This document shows, one piece after another, positions 1-8,501 of a stretch of DNA of 64,000 nt. Below the pieces are notes generated by a model. The model did no database searches. It worked only from the letters and a program-made list of their open reading frames with translations, and was not told where the DNA came from. Position numbers and translations under genes: made by a program. The DNA is from Lysinibacillus pinottii (GTDB taxonomy: Bacteria; Bacillota; Bacilli; Bacillales_A; Planococcaceae), in the NCBI RefSeq assembly GCF_024753545.1, contig NZ_JANTOO010000020.1, forward strand, positions 496,001 through 560,000. Reading direction: 5' to 3'. Positions within the stretch are counted from its first letter, which is position 1; each line of letters begins with the position of its first letter.

Positions 1-1350
1 GCCTGCTTGCTCTAGTTGTTTTGCCCAATGCACATTATTTTCTTCATCGAATCTAGCCTTTAATTCGACTAAAACTGTTACTTGTTTGCCATTTTCAGCA
101 GCCAGTTTCAGTGCTTGAATGATTGGTGAATTGCCACTTACTCGATATAATGTTTGTTTAATTGCTAATACATTCGGATTAACTGCTGCCTCTGAGACAA
201 AGTCAACGATCGGTGCAAATGATTCATATGGATGATGGAAAAAGATATCTTGTGTTAATGCTTTTTCAAAAATATTTTCGTCAGATTGTAAATCTAAAGG
301 TGGCTGTGGGATGAAGCTTTCATATTCAAGATGTTCACGGCCAACAGCTATACCTTTTACAAAAGAGAACATAAAGGTTAAATCCAAAGGACCATCAATA
401 TGGAAAACATCATTTTCTTCAATTTCAAATTCATCTAATAAATATAGAAGCACTTCCTCATTCATTTCTCCAACTCGAACTTCTAGACGGCTTCCTACTC
501 CCCACTTTCGTTTCTTCAACTCTTTTTCAATTTCAACGAGAAGGTCCCTTGCACCCTCTTCGTGGATCGTTAAATCCGCATTCCTCGTTAAACGGAAGGC
601 TTGCGCTGATTTTACACTATAGCCATAAAATAATTTTTCAATATGTGCTACAATGACATCCTCCAGTAGTACAACGACTGTTTTACCTTCTTCAGTAGGC
701 ACTTTGATATATCGATCTAAAACAGATGGAACTTGAACGATTGCGACTTTTTCACGACTTTCAAGATCTGATTCATCCTGCTCTAATAGGACTAGTAAAT
801 TTAGTGTTTTCCCAAGCAATGTCGGGAAGGGACGATACGCATCTACTGCTACAGGTGTTAATACTGGGAATATAGTTTCTGCAAACATCTCGTTAATAAA
901 AGCTTTTTGTGTGCTATTTAGATCTTTCATGTCTGCAATATGTACATTATGCTGTGGTAATAAATCATAGATTAAATGGCGGTATACTTCAGTTTGTCGA
1001 CGCACTAAAGCTTGTGTACGTTCTGCAATTTTCGCTAATTGTTCTTTTGGTGTTAACCCAGATTTATTCTCAGCCTTATGGAACCCTGCACGAACTTGAT
1101 CTTGTAAGCCTGCCACACGCACCATAAAAAACTCATCTAGATTTGAACTAAATATAGCTAAAAATTTCAAACGCTCTAGCAGAGGATTATTCACATCCTC
1201 CGCTTCCTCTAATACACGCTCATTAAAAGCAAGCCAACTTAACTCTCGATTATTATAGTACTGAGGCTTCGCAATCTCCTCTAGTAAACGACTATGATTT
1301 TCTAAAAACTCTTCCTCATTTAGCTCATTATTCGTTATTTCAGTTGTCAT
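1..1350 (-). CDS. ppk: Polyphosphate kinase 1 (partial, C-terminal part beyond window)
   Basis: Transfers the terminal phosphate of ATP to polyphosphate. The first 450 residues are in the window; the family is about 700 long, so the C-terminal catalytic part lies beyond base 1. The start ATG is at 1350-1348, giving MTTEITNNELNEEEF. Visible family landmarks are the N-terminal NRELSWLAFNERVLEEA stretch, the SNLDEFFMVR motif, HHPYESF, and ARFDEENNVHWA near the cut. The start lies inside the 3' end of ppx (11-bp overlap), so the two are translationally coupled. Identification is firm from these motifs and from the ppx neighbour; only the C-terminus is unseen. Confidence 0.95.
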   Translation of the reverse strand, partial: MTTEITNNELNEEEFLENHSRLLEEIAKPQYYNNRELSWLAFNERVLEEAEDVNNPLLERLKFLAIFSSNLDEFFMVRVAGLQDQVRAGFHKAENKSGLTPKEQLAKIAERTQALVRRQTEVYRHLIYDLLPQHNVHIADMKDLNSTQKAFINEMFAETIFPVLTPVAVDAYRPFPTLLGKTLNLLVLLEQDESDLESREKVAIVQVPSVLDRYIKVPTEEGKTVVVLLEDVIVAHIEKLFYGYSVKSAQAFRLTRNADLTIHEEGARDLLVEIEKELKKRKWGVGSRLEVRVGEMNEEVLLYLLDEFEIEENDVFHIDGPLDLTFMFSFVKGIAVGREHLEYESFIPQPPLDLQSDENIFEKALTQDIFFHHPYESFAPIVDFVSEAAVNPNVLAIKQTLYRVSGNSPIIQALKLAAENGKQVTVLVELKARFDEENNVHWAKQLEQAG

Positions 1351-2893
1351 CCTTATTCCATCCTTCTTCAATAAAATTGATTGTCATTGGGATTTTTAAT
1401 GCTCGCTCTAAATGTTTTTTATGTCGATTAGCTTGATATTTTTCAGCTGCTGCATTGTTCTTTATATAAATATTGAGCTGTACATAGTCTTCCTCTGGAT
1501 GCATATCAATTGCATGTACAACATTTCGCTTTGAGACATTTAAAGCATAGACAAATTTTAATAACGCTCCAAAATCTCTTATTTTCCGATACTCCTCACG
1601 ATTCATCCAAGTAGCGAATGGGGCAGCGAATCGTTCAAAATAATCTTTATTTTTATAAGAGGCTAGAAGGGCTAGTTTGACTCTTTCTGGGTGATTTAAA
1701 CCATCAATAGATTGATTCGCAATCAAATAAAAGGTATGTTGACTTGCAGAGCTTAGTTCTATATATTCACCGATATTAAATACCTTTGCTGCTTTTCTTA
1801 TTAACTGCAAATCTTCCGCATTATATTGTAAATAGCCTAAATGACAACATTCGCGATACAATTGATCGGCTAAATGCATCAAATAATCGACCTCATTTTC
1901 AGTTCGACCATACTGTCGAGCAAGCCGCCTGGCATTGCCGTCAAAAACATTATATTTATCAAAAGCATTGCTATCTGTTTGTAAGATCTTTTTGATAATT
2001 AGTCCTTCACGTAATCCCTTCTTCGTTAGTTGGAAAGACTTGCTTCCTACAGTCTCCATTAATACTCTAAATACTTCTAAGGCAGGTAAAATAATATCGG
2101 CACGGTCTGATGATAGACCATCAAGCTGCCTCAATTCTTGAAAACTTAATTGGCCTAAAAATAAGCTTAATTCATCTAAATCTTCTTTTGTCATTTCGTA
2201 TCCATGGACACTGGCAATGGGATAATCATGTTTTTGTTGATGAATTTGTGCAATATTACGCGCACTTCCTCCAATTGCAATGATCGGTAAACCACTATTT
2301 TGAATCCATGTTAAGGTTTGAAATTGCTCTTTTAAAAAGGCAATAAGTTCCTTCCTTTCACTGCTATTAATGATGTCCCCCTTCACAAAACGTTGCTTTA
2401 ATGAAACTGTCCCAAATGGGAAACTATGTGATTGCTGAATTTCTTTATTTTCAAACAGTGTAATTTCGGTACTTCCACCACCAATATCAATCGTAACTCC
2501 TGATTTTGTGCCACTGGAAAAAGCGACAGCTACAAAGCCAAAATAAGCTTCTTCTTCTTCTGATAAAAGCTCAATTTGGATGCCAGTTCGAGCTTTCATT
2601 TCTGCTATTATTTGGTCGCGGTTGGTCGCCTGGCGGATAGCAGCAGTTGCAGCTGCCTTCACTTCTGTCACTTCAAAATCTTCTAACATCGCTTTAAATG
2701 TTTCTAAGGTCTCCGCTAACACATGGATACCTTCTTTAGACATCTCACCAGAGGGCTGTAAATATGTACGCAAACGTGCTACCGTTTTAATATTTCCAAG
2801 CTCATGAAGCCCCTCTTCATTGTTATACTGATATATCACTAAGCGAATAGTATTGGAGCCGATATCAATAATAGCTGTTTTTAATTCATTCAA
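1340..2893 (-). CDS. ppx: Exopolyphosphatase, Ppx/GppA family
   Basis: Degrades polyphosphate from its ends, or hydrolyses pppGpp; it belongs to the ASKHA actin-like ATPase fold. The N-terminus reads TAIIDIGSNTIRLVIY, the P1 phosphate-binding loop, and residues around 140 read GVTIDIGGGSTE, the P2 loop. The C-terminal part is an HD-like helical domain. I place the start at the TTG at 2893-2891: an AAGGA ribosome site sits 9 bases upstream, giving 517 residues. A longer in-frame ATG at 2992 would run the gene through the terminator of cheV and has no ribosome site. It overlaps ppk by 11 bases, forming a polyphosphate turnover operon. Confidence 0.92.
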   Translation of the reverse strand: MNELKTAIIDIGSNTIRLVIYQYNNEEGLHELGNIKTVARLRTYLQPSGEMSKEGIHVLAETLETFKAMLEDFEVTEVKAAATAAIRQATNRDQIIAEMKARTGIQIELLSEEEEAYFGFVAVAFSSGTKSGVTIDIGGGSTEITLFENKEIQQSHSFPFGTVSLKQRFVKGDIINSSERKELIAFLKEQFQTLTWIQNSGLPIIAIGGSARNIAQIHQQKHDYPIASVHGYEMTKEDLDELSLFLGQLSFQELRQLDGLSSDRADIILPALEVFRVLMETVGSKSFQLTKKGLREGLIIKKILQTDSNAFDKYNVFDGNARRLARQYGRTENEVDYLMHLADQLYRECCHLGYLQYNAEDLQLIRKAAKVFNIGEYIELSSASQHTFYLIANQSIDGLNHPERVKLALLASYKNKDYFERFAAPFATWMNREEYRKIRDFGALLKFVYALNVSKRNVVHAIDMHPEEDYVQLNIYIKNNAAAEKYQANRHKKHLERALKIPMTINFIEEGWNKDDN

Positions 2894-2950
2894 ATAATCA
2901 CATCCTTCAAGCATCTTCAGTTTATTTTGTTCACAATATGTATACCTATA

Positions 2951-2984
2951 CAAAAAGTCGGACCCTTTAAAGGCATCCGACTTT
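2951..2984 (-). terminator. Intrinsic terminator of cheV
   Basis: A 9-bp perfect stem (AAAGTCGGA at 2954-2962 with TCCGACTTT at 2976-2984) is followed on the minus strand by a T run. It sits 70 bases after the cheV stop and before the chosen ppx start. Confidence 0.85.
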
Positions 2985-3053
2985 ACTTTCATTTATTTAT
3001 ACTTTCAGGATACCCATTATTAAAATTGAGAAGTATCATGTAAGGCACAATTT

Positions 3054-3956
3054 TTACAAAATTAATTGGTCAACACGTAGGATGAGCTCTGCAATTTCTG
3101 GCTTACTAATTTGATCTTCTGCTCCTACCTGATCACCTTTATGACGAAGGTCATCTGTAATTAGACTTGAGAATATGATAACTGGAAGTTTTTGAAGATC
3201 AGGATGTTCTTTGATTTTTCTTGTCAAATGATGCCCATCCATTTGTGGCATTTCAATATCCGTTACAACTAATTGAATATGTTCTGCAATATCACTACCG
3301 CTCTTCGCTATTCCTTCTAAGTATTCATAAGCATCGCGGCCATTTTCAAAGAATTCTACATTGTCATAGCCAGCTTCATTCATCGTATCAAATAATAATT
3401 TTCGTAATAAAGGTGAATCCTCTGCAATTAAAATGCGTTTTCCAGTACGCTCACGTTTGCCCAGTTTTTTGACAGATTCTACACTTATGCCCGATTCAGG
3501 ATTAATATCCACCATAATTCTTTCGAAATCGAGTAGTAGAATCATCTGTTCGTTTTGTTTAATAACACCTATAACTTGTGATGTTCCGCCTTGATACATA
3601 TCTGAAGGCTTTTCAATTTGATCCCACGATATACGGTGAATTTGTGTCACGTTATCCACATGGAACACAACACGTTGCTTATTAAATTCAGCAACAATAT
3701 ATTTTTGTTGTGGATTACGCTCAGTACTCTGAATTCCTAATACCCGTAGCATATCCACAACTGGTAATACTTCACCTCGTAATTGAATGATTCCTTCTAC
3801 ATGCGGGTGCGCGTGTGGAATAAATGTTACTGGAATCGGTTGAATGATTTCTTTTACTTTAATTACATTGATACCAAATTTATTGTTAGCCACTTCAAAT
3901 TCAACGATTTCTAGCTCATTTGTGCCACTTTCTAATAATATTCCTTTATGTTCCAA
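3054..3956 (-). CDS. cheV: Chemotaxis coupling protein CheV (CheW domain plus response-regulator receiver)
   Basis: Couples chemoreceptors to the CheA kinase and takes part in adaptation. At 300 residues it matches Bacillus CheV. Residues about 15-155 form a CheW domain (EFEVANNKFGINVIKVKEII, GIIQLRGEVLPVVDM). Residues about 173-300 form a receiver: acidic pocket LIAEDS, phospho-acceptor Asp in VVTDIEMPQMDG, and the switch Ser/Lys in FSSL and ISKPE. The start is a TTG with AAAGGAG about 10 bases upstream. It stands alone between two terminators, away from any che/flagellar cluster, which is usual for cheV. Confidence 0.96.
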   Translation of the reverse strand: MEHKGILLESGTNELEIVEFEVANNKFGINVIKVKEIIQPIPVTFIPHAHPHVEGIIQLRGEVLPVVDMLRVLGIQSTERNPQQKYIVAEFNKQRVVFHVDNVTQIHRISWDQIEKPSDMYQGGTSQVIGVIKQNEQMILLLDFERIMVDINPESGISVESVKKLGKRERTGKRILIAEDSPLLRKLLFDTMNEAGYDNVEFFENGRDAYEYLEGIAKSGSDIAEHIQLVVTDIEMPQMDGHHLTRKIKEHPDLQKLPVIIFSSLITDDLRHKGDQVGAEDQISKPEIAELILRVDQLIL

Positions 3957-4021
3957 TGCAACCCCGCTCCTTTCTCTACTTCAATTTATAATTCAATTGT
4001 ATCATAGGCAATACATTTCTC

Positions 4022-5344
4022 CTACTTGCTATTTCCATTTTTATCATTAACTTTTAGATGTACCAACAGGCCGATAACTGTCATTACAATTAACGTCGAT
4101 AGTGCGACACGGCTTGCTAGTGTACCATAATCCTTCATCCACAATGTAACTGTTCCATATACGGCTGGCCCAATAATGGAGGATACTTTCCCTGAGAAAG
4201 CAAACAAGCCGAAGAACTGTCCACGTTTCTCATTGGGTGACAATTCAATAATATAGGTCCTAGACGTTACCCACATAGAGCCAAGTGATATACCAAAAAG
4301 GCTACCTGCAAGCCAAAACATCCATTGTGCTTTGGCAAATACAGCAAACACTAAAGCGACAATCATAATTAGAGCTACCATAGTAATGGCGCGCTTAGCT
4401 CCTACTGATTTCGTTATATAGCCAAATGCCAAAGAACCTATAATCGTTGATACAGTAGAGACTAGATAAAGAATGATAAATTGACCTGAACTAAACCCAA
4501 CAATGGCTGTCGCATAAACTGCCATCATTGCAATCGTAGTCGCAATAGCATCATTCAAAAAGAAATAAGCAATCATAAAAGTAAAGATAGCCTTATATTG
4601 CTTCATATCCTTGAAGGTTTGAATAATTTCCTTATAGCCATCTAAAAATTTTAAAGACTTCCTCTGTGCTTTTGGTATTGGTGTATCTTTATTAATCAAA
4701 AATAAGGGCAGCGAAAATAATAAATACAAAATTGCTGTTGGAATAAATGCACGATGAAAATCACTGCTGCCAACATACAAATAAACGAGAAGTCCAACAA
4801 GTGTACCCAAATACCCTATTGCAACACCATAGCCCGATATGAGCGGCATTTCTTCTTTCGTTCCTAAATCTCCCATCATGGAATCATAGAATACTAGACT
4901 GGAATTAAAGAAAAACTTTGCAATAACAAAACTTGCCACGACTAAAAATAAACTAAGGGGGACGCCTGAGTAATGAGTGGTAGTCTGTAGGTTAGCAAAG
5001 ATCCCCATCATAAACGTAAAAAGAATGGAAATAGACGCAAACCAGACAATAAATCTCTTTTTATAGCCAGTGTTATCAATCCATACTCCGAACAGCGGAG
5101 AGAATACTACAAGTAATAAACTAGCAATGGCATTCGCGTACGAAATAAATGTACTAGCTACTTGTTGCATAACTTCATTTGTCCCTAATACCTCATCCAT
5201 ATAGAACGGGAAAAAAATCGTATTAATATTTGAAGAAAAAATTGTATTAGCAAAATCATAGAAGGCCCATGACAGTATTGGTAATGATAAGTAAATTGCT
5301 AACTGACTTCGATGCTGAACATCTATTGCTGAACTCTTTTTCAT
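4022..5344 (-). CDS. MFS transporter, UMF1/Atg22-like family
   Basis: A 440-residue membrane protein with about 12 predicted hydrophobic segments. The start region LSWAFYDFANTIFSSNINTI is the hallmark of the UMF1/Atg22 branch of the major facilitator superfamily; yeast Atg22 exports amino acids from the vacuole, while the bacterial substrates are unknown. A second MFS signature is seen in GSLFGISLGSMWVTSRTY before TM10 and SPNEKRGQFFGLF. The ribosome site GGGAGGG is 4-5 bases before the ATG. It appears monocistronic. The family call is good; the substrate cannot be told from sequence. Confidence 0.85.
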   Translation of the reverse strand: MKKSSAIDVQHRSQLAIYLSLPILSWAFYDFANTIFSSNINTIFFPFYMDEVLGTNEVMQQVASTFISYANAIASLLLVVFSPLFGVWIDNTGYKKRFIVWFASISILFTFMMGIFANLQTTTHYSGVPLSLFLVVASFVIAKFFFNSSLVFYDSMMGDLGTKEEMPLISGYGVAIGYLGTLVGLLVYLYVGSSDFHRAFIPTAILYLLFSLPLFLINKDTPIPKAQRKSLKFLDGYKEIIQTFKDMKQYKAIFTFMIAYFFLNDAIATTIAMMAVYATAIVGFSSGQFIILYLVSTVSTIIGSLAFGYITKSVGAKRAITMVALIMIVALVFAVFAKAQWMFWLAGSLFGISLGSMWVTSRTYIIELSPNEKRGQFFGLFAFSGKVSSIIGPAVYGTVTLWMKDYGTLASRVALSTLIVMTVIGLLVHLKVNDKNGNSK

Positions 5345-5514
5345 AAAACCCTCCCTTACATTCTCTATAATAATCCATTAATTTTTTTCCGTAATAAAAA
5401 ATTTCTTTTTTAAAAGAAAATTAATATTATTTACAATATAACAGTAAATTTCCTAAAACATAACTGCTAATAGATCGAAAAACAAAGCCCTTTCTCAATT
5501 TTTTTCTAGTAAAA

Positions 5515-5553
5515 AAAAAGATATTCAAGCCCCCTCGCCTGAATATCTTTTTT
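5515..5553 (-). terminator. Intrinsic terminator (bidirectional) after the HxlR-type gene
   Basis: AAAAAGATATTCA at 5515-5527 pairs with TGAATATCTTTTTT at 5540-5553 around a GC-rich core. It has a T run in both directions, but it directly follows the minus-strand regulator stop. Confidence 0.8.
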
Positions 5554-5554
5554 A

Positions 5555-5875
5555 TTATTTTTCAGTTATTGCTACCCATTCAGAAGACCATTGTTCAATT
5601 GCTTTTAACACCGGAGCAAGTGCATATCCCTTTTCCGTCAGTTCATACTCAATGACGACTGGGGTAGAAGGAATGACCGTGCGTAATACAATTTCCTCGG
5701 TCTCTAGCTCCTTTAATCGCTCAGTTAATACGCGGCTGCTTATGTTTAACTGATTTTTAATGACTGAATATCGCTGTGGACCATCTAATAATTGAAATAT
5801 AAGTAAAGTATTCCAGCGATGATTTAATATTTTTAGCGCCTTTTCAAATCGAGGACAAATTTTTTTTTGATCCAC
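5555..5875 (-). CDS. HxlR/DUF24-family redox-sensing regulator, YodB/CatR-like
   Basis: A 106-residue winged-helix repressor. DUF24 proteins such as Bacillus YodB and CatR sense quinones and diamide through one N-terminal cysteine. Here the start is best placed at the GTG at 5875 (GGAGG 8 bases upstream; the ATG at 5890 has none), which puts the single conserved Cys at position 7 (ICPRFEKALKIL), the position used by CatR. The wing helix reads SSRVLTERLKELE, typical of the family. It is divergent from the doxX gene at 6030, and in B. subtilis CatR controls the DoxX-type gene catD, so this is probably its target. The catE dioxygenase is absent. Confidence 0.85.
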   Translation of the reverse strand: MDQKKICPRFEKALKILNHRWNTLLIFQLLDGPQRYSVIKNQLNISSRVLTERLKELETEEIVLRTVIPSTPVVIEYELTEKGYALAPVLKAIEQWSSEWVAITEK

Positions 5876-5946
5876 GTTACAAGCCTCCATTGTTAGTAGT
5901 TCATATACAACAGTATAACACTTATTTCGACATTCAGTTCTTAAAA

Positions 5947-6003
5947 TACATTTAGTTACTTGACAAAAGTCGTTTTTAAAAATACACTAGGTTACGAAAT
6001 GTA
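5947..6003 (+). promoter_or_regulatory. SigA-type promoter of doxX with candidate operator arms
   Basis: TTGACA at 5960-5965 and TACACT at 5983-5988 are separated by exactly 17 bases. The promoter is framed by an inverted repeat TACATTT (5947-5953) and AAATGTA (5997-6003) and by two GTTAC copies (5955-5959, 5991-5995). A second short dyad, TATAC-N4-GTATA at 5904-5917, lies at the regulator's own start. The promoter is well supported; the operator roles are inferred. Confidence 0.65.
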
Positions 6004-6029
6004 AGTTAAAGAAAAGGAGATACAATAAT

Positions 6030-6422
6030 ATGCAAAACATTGGTTCAACTATTTTACGTGTCGTTCTTGGCATTATTTTTGCAGTACACGGCTTTCAAAA
6101 ATTCCAAGGAGGTATTAGCTATACGGCAGACTTTTTTGACAGTATAGGTATACCAGGATTTATGGCGTATATCGTTGCGATTATTGAATTAGTGGGAGGT
6201 ATTGCCCTTATATTAGGTTTAGCAACGAGAATTTTTGGTGCCCTACTAACAATCACTATGATTGTAGCCATTTTCACAGCTAAGCTTAGCATTGGCTTTA
6301 TTGGGGCTGATGGTTTAGCCGGTTACGAATTAGATTTAGCCTTAGGTGCTATTGCTCTATACTTTACTCTAGCTGGTGCTTCTAGCCTTTCACTAGACGC
6401 CCAACTTTTTGGGAAAGAGTAA
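6030..6422 (+). CDS. DoxX-family membrane protein (CatD-like)
   Basis: A 130-residue protein with four hydrophobic segments. The opening ILRVVLGIIFAVHGFQKFQGG is the DoxX signature (conserved H-G-x-x-K). DoxX proteins take part in quinone/thiol stress responses and electron transfer in the membrane. The ribosome site AAAGGAG precedes the ATG by 9 bases. It is alone in its transcript, ending at the hairpin at 6428. The divergent YodB/CatR-like regulator suggests induction by quinones or electrophiles. This is inference from B. subtilis catDE, since no dioxygenase follows here. Confidence 0.85.
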   Translation: MQNIGSTILRVVLGIIFAVHGFQKFQGGISYTADFFDSIGIPGFMAYIVAIIELVGGIALILGLATRIFGALLTITMIVAIFTAKLSIGFIGADGLAGYELDLALGAIALYFTLAGASSLSLDAQLFGKE

Positions 6423-6427
6423 TGAAA

Positions 6428-6466
6428 AAACCTGAAGTCTCCTCAAAATGAAGAGATTTCAGGTTT
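6428..6466 (+). terminator. Intrinsic terminator of doxX
   Basis: The arms AAACCTGAAGTCTC and AGAGATTTCAGGTTT flank a short loop. They lie right after the doxX stop and before the convergent gene ending at 6492, so the hairpin may serve both. Confidence 0.75.
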
Positions 6467-6491
6467 CCTATTTTAATCCAACCAAATATAA

Positions 6492-7358
6492 CTATCTATA
6501 ATGCTGAAGAAGAGCTTGTGTCCCATTATCACCATAGCCATCTTCCATCAATTTTTCATACATTTCATAGGCTAATGCCAATCCTGGTAAAGTGATTCCC
6601 ATTTTCTTGGACTCATCCAAAGCAATTTTCATATCCTTCACGAAATGTTTGATATAAAAACCTGGTGCAAAGTCTTCTTTAATCATCCGTGGTGCTAAAT
6701 TACTTAGAGACCAAGAGCCTGCTGCACCTGATGCAATTGACTGCAATACGGTCGGTAAATCCAGCCCTGCCTTAAGACCATAAGCCAGTGATTCGCATAC
6801 CCCAATCATACCTGAAGCTATGGCAATTTGATTGCACATCTTTGCATGCTGACCAGCCCCTGCCTCACCCTGATAAACAATATTTTCCCCAAAATGCTTC
6901 ATCAACGGTAAAACTTTATCGTAGGTTGTTAAATCGCCACCAATCATAATGGACAATGTACCATTTTGCGCACCGATATCACCACCTGAAACAGGTGCAT
7001 CTAAAGATTCTACACTAATAGATTGAGCATGCTCATAAATTTTCTTAGCTAAAGAAGGCTCTGAAGTTGTCATATCAATAACAATGTTGCCAGGTTCAAC
7101 TGTTTTGAAAAGCCCATTATCTCCAAAATAAACCTCTTCCACATCTGATGGGTAACCAACCATTGTAAATGCAATATCTTTATTTTTAAATGCTTCTGCT
7201 GGCGAACTAGCCCAAGATGCCCCTAAAGCTACTAGTGGCTCTGCTTTTTCTTTAGTTCGAGTATACACCGTCACCTCATGGTCATTCCTCAATAAGTGTT
7301 TAATAATACTTGTCCCCATAACGCCAGTCCCGATAAATGCAATACGTTGCTTTTTCAT
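6492..7358 (-). CDS. NAD(P)-dependent 3-hydroxyisobutyrate dehydrogenase-family oxidoreductase
   Basis: A 288-residue beta-hydroxyacid dehydrogenase. The Rossmann motif GTGVMGTSI is at residues about 9-17. The substrate-binding motif DAPVSGGDIGAQNGTL is at about 117-132, and the catalytic Lys is in GAGQHAKMCNQ (about 167). The family includes 3-hydroxyisobutyrate, tartronate-semialdehyde and glyoxylate/succinic-semialdehyde reductases, and the exact substrate cannot be assigned. The start is set at 7358, where AAAGGAG lies 9 bases upstream; the upstream ATG at 7379 has none. It has no pathway neighbours. Confidence 0.9.
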   Translation of the reverse strand: MKKQRIAFIGTGVMGTSIIKHLLRNDHEVTVYTRTKEKAEPLVALGASWASSPAEAFKNKDIAFTMVGYPSDVEEVYFGDNGLFKTVEPGNIVIDMTTSEPSLAKKIYEHAQSISVESLDAPVSGGDIGAQNGTLSIMIGGDLTTYDKVLPLMKHFGENIVYQGEAGAGQHAKMCNQIAIASGMIGVCESLAYGLKAGLDLPTVLQSIASGAAGSWSLSNLAPRMIKEDFAPGFYIKHFVKDMKIALDESKKMGITLPGLALAYEMYEKLMEDGYGDNGTQALLQHYR

Positions 7359-7502
7359 ATGTACATACTCCTTTGTCATAAAGTTAGGATTCCTTCACCT
7401 AAGTGACTTGATGTTTTCAGTTTAGGCGAATAAATAAAATAATTCAAACTCTTCCTATAACTTGTACTAAAAAAAGGATGGCCTGCATATATACCGAATA
7501 AG

Positions 7503-7541
7503 CAAAAAAAAGAGAGCAAGTGATTGGGGGATCACTGCTCT
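7503..7541 (-). terminator. Intrinsic terminator downstream of the Spo0E-like gene
   Basis: The arms AGAGCAAGTGAT and ATCACTGCTCT have a G-rich loop, followed on the minus strand by a run of eight T. The hairpin lies about 110 bases beyond the Spo0E-like stop. Confidence 0.75.
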
Positions 7542-7652
7542 AAAGGGGGAAATGAGAATGTTGCTGTGTTCATAGTAAGTTATTCCCCAATGAAATGCAT
7601 TTTAAACATCTATTTTTATAATGTTATTACTCTGAATACTGGAACAATCTTT

Positions 7653-7829
7653 TTATTCGTCTTGGTCTTTTTCTTCATCGAATGCTGTCTGTCTATAATA
7701 GGTATTCATTAACTGGTCTAATCTGCGACTCAGTTGAATGGTTTTTGCATTTTGTAACCCGTTTTCAACACCAGAGCGAATCATCAACTCACGAGTTTGT
7801 TCCATTTGTTTCAAGAGTAGATTGACCAT
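7653..7829 (-). CDS. Spo0E-like aspartyl-phosphate phosphatase (small)
   Basis: A 58-residue protein too short for common ORF filters. It reads MVNLLLKQMEQTRELMI, then a turn, then TIQLSRRLDQLMNTYYRQ, ending in an acidic tail. This two-helix layout with an S-x-x-LD motif matches the Spo0E/YnzD/YisI family, which dephosphorylates Spo0A~P and so restrains sporulation. Canonical members have SQELD; here it is SRRLD. A GGAGG site lies 9 bases before the ATG. Upstream are a TATAAT (7866-7871) with a poor -35 and a consensus Spo0A box (7913-7921), so Spo0A probably controls it. The family call is by motif, without a database check. Confidence 0.8.
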   Translation of the reverse strand: MVNLLLKQMEQTRELMIRSGVENGLQNAKTIQLSRRLDQLMNTYYRQTAFDEEKDQDE

Positions 7830-7865
7830 TCATACAACCCTCCACACACAAATAATCATACCATT

Positions 7866-7921
7866 ATTATACATTTATATTTCATTTCTTACAGCATTAA
7901 CTTACGACAATGTTCGACAAA
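7866..7921 (-). promoter_or_regulatory. Promoter with Spo0A box upstream of the Spo0E-like gene
   Basis: The minus-strand 0A box TTTGTCGAA (7921-7913) matches the TTTGTCRAA consensus exactly, and a second partial copy, TTGTCGTAA, starts 9 bases downstream. A -10 TATAAT at 7871-7866 has only CTGTAA in the -35 position, the pattern of an activator-dependent SigA promoter. Regulation by Spo0A is inferred. Confidence 0.6.
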
Positions 7922-8110
7922 TTAACTCCTTGGTATTTCGTTATAAGTATAGATAATTCGTCCATTTTGCTTGGCCTCACCCCTAAAATGTTTAAATAAA
8001 GGATGTCTTACAAGTATTTCCCGAAATTCGTAAAAATCTTCCTTTTGAATTTCGATACTTCCTATTTCCCCATTTTGTAATTGTTTAAGCATATTTTCGT
8101 ATTTTTCCAT
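7922..8110 (-). CDS. Hypothetical small protein
   Basis: 62 residues, charged and soluble, with no recognised domain: MEKYENMLKQLQNG, then a central KEDFYEFREILVRHP, then a C-terminal YTYNEIPRS. An AAAGGA site lies 9 bases before the ATG, which supports translation. It is divergent from ykvS and lies just upstream of the Spo0E-like gene. The stop codon abuts the Spo0A box of the next gene. No function can be given. Confidence 0.6.
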   Translation of the reverse strand: MEKYENMLKQLQNGEIGSIEIQKEDFYEFREILVRHPLFKHFRGEAKQNGRIIYTYNEIPRS

Positions 8111-8233
8111 TAGTTTTATTCCTTTCTTTTCATCTTTTGTGTACTAAATTATGAATTATTTAAAAAAAGCTTTACGTTTACCATTTTTTCGTGCAAACTG
8201 TATATTATTAGTCGATGAAGGAGCTGACTGTCT

Positions 8234-8422
8234 GTGAAAATAGCTGAAGTTGGAAATATTATCGAGTTTAAAAATGGTCTCCAAGGTATTGTCGAAAAGG
8301 TAAATGAAAATTCGGTGATTGTTAACTTAACATATATGGAGAATTTTGATTCCCTTGAAATTGAAGAGAAAACGGTCGTCAATCATAAACGTTATAAAAT
8401 TTTATATACGAATGAAGCTTAA
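8234..8422 (+). CDS. ykvS: YkvS family protein (DUF2187)
   Basis: 62 residues, the same length as B. subtilis YkvS. The pattern GNIIEFKNGLQGIVEKVNEN, then a hydrophobic strand and a closing VVNHKRYKI, is typical of this small SH3-like family of unknown role. The start is a GTG with GAAGGAG about 10 bases upstream. A hairpin with a T run follows at 8433-8474, so it is a single-gene transcript. Confidence 0.8.
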   Translation: MKIAEVGNIIEFKNGLQGIVEKVNENSVIVNLTYMENFDSLEIEEKTVVNHKRYKILYTNEA

Positions 8423-8432
8423 TAGTCTGAAT

Positions 8433-8474
8433 AGTCCCTATTTGTCTTTATAGATGATATGGGGCTTTTTTTTT
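8433..8474 (+). terminator. Intrinsic terminator of ykvS
   Basis: AGTCCCTAT (8433-8441) pairs, with one G-U, with ATATGGGGCT (8457-8466), followed by T9. It lies just before the ribosome site of the CPBP gene. Confidence 0.65.
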
Positions 8475-8501
8475 GATAAAATTAAAGCATGGAGGTCGTA
8501 T

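Noticed and set aside
2894..2992. Upstream extension of the exopolyphosphatase frame to an ATG at 2992
   Set aside because: It crosses the cheV terminator and lacks a ribosome site, whereas the TTG at 2893 has AAGGA at ideal spacing.
7524..7712. 62-codon plus-strand frame antisense to the Spo0E-like gene
   Set aside because: It starts inside a terminator hairpin and overlaps the well-supported minus-strand Spo0E-like gene.
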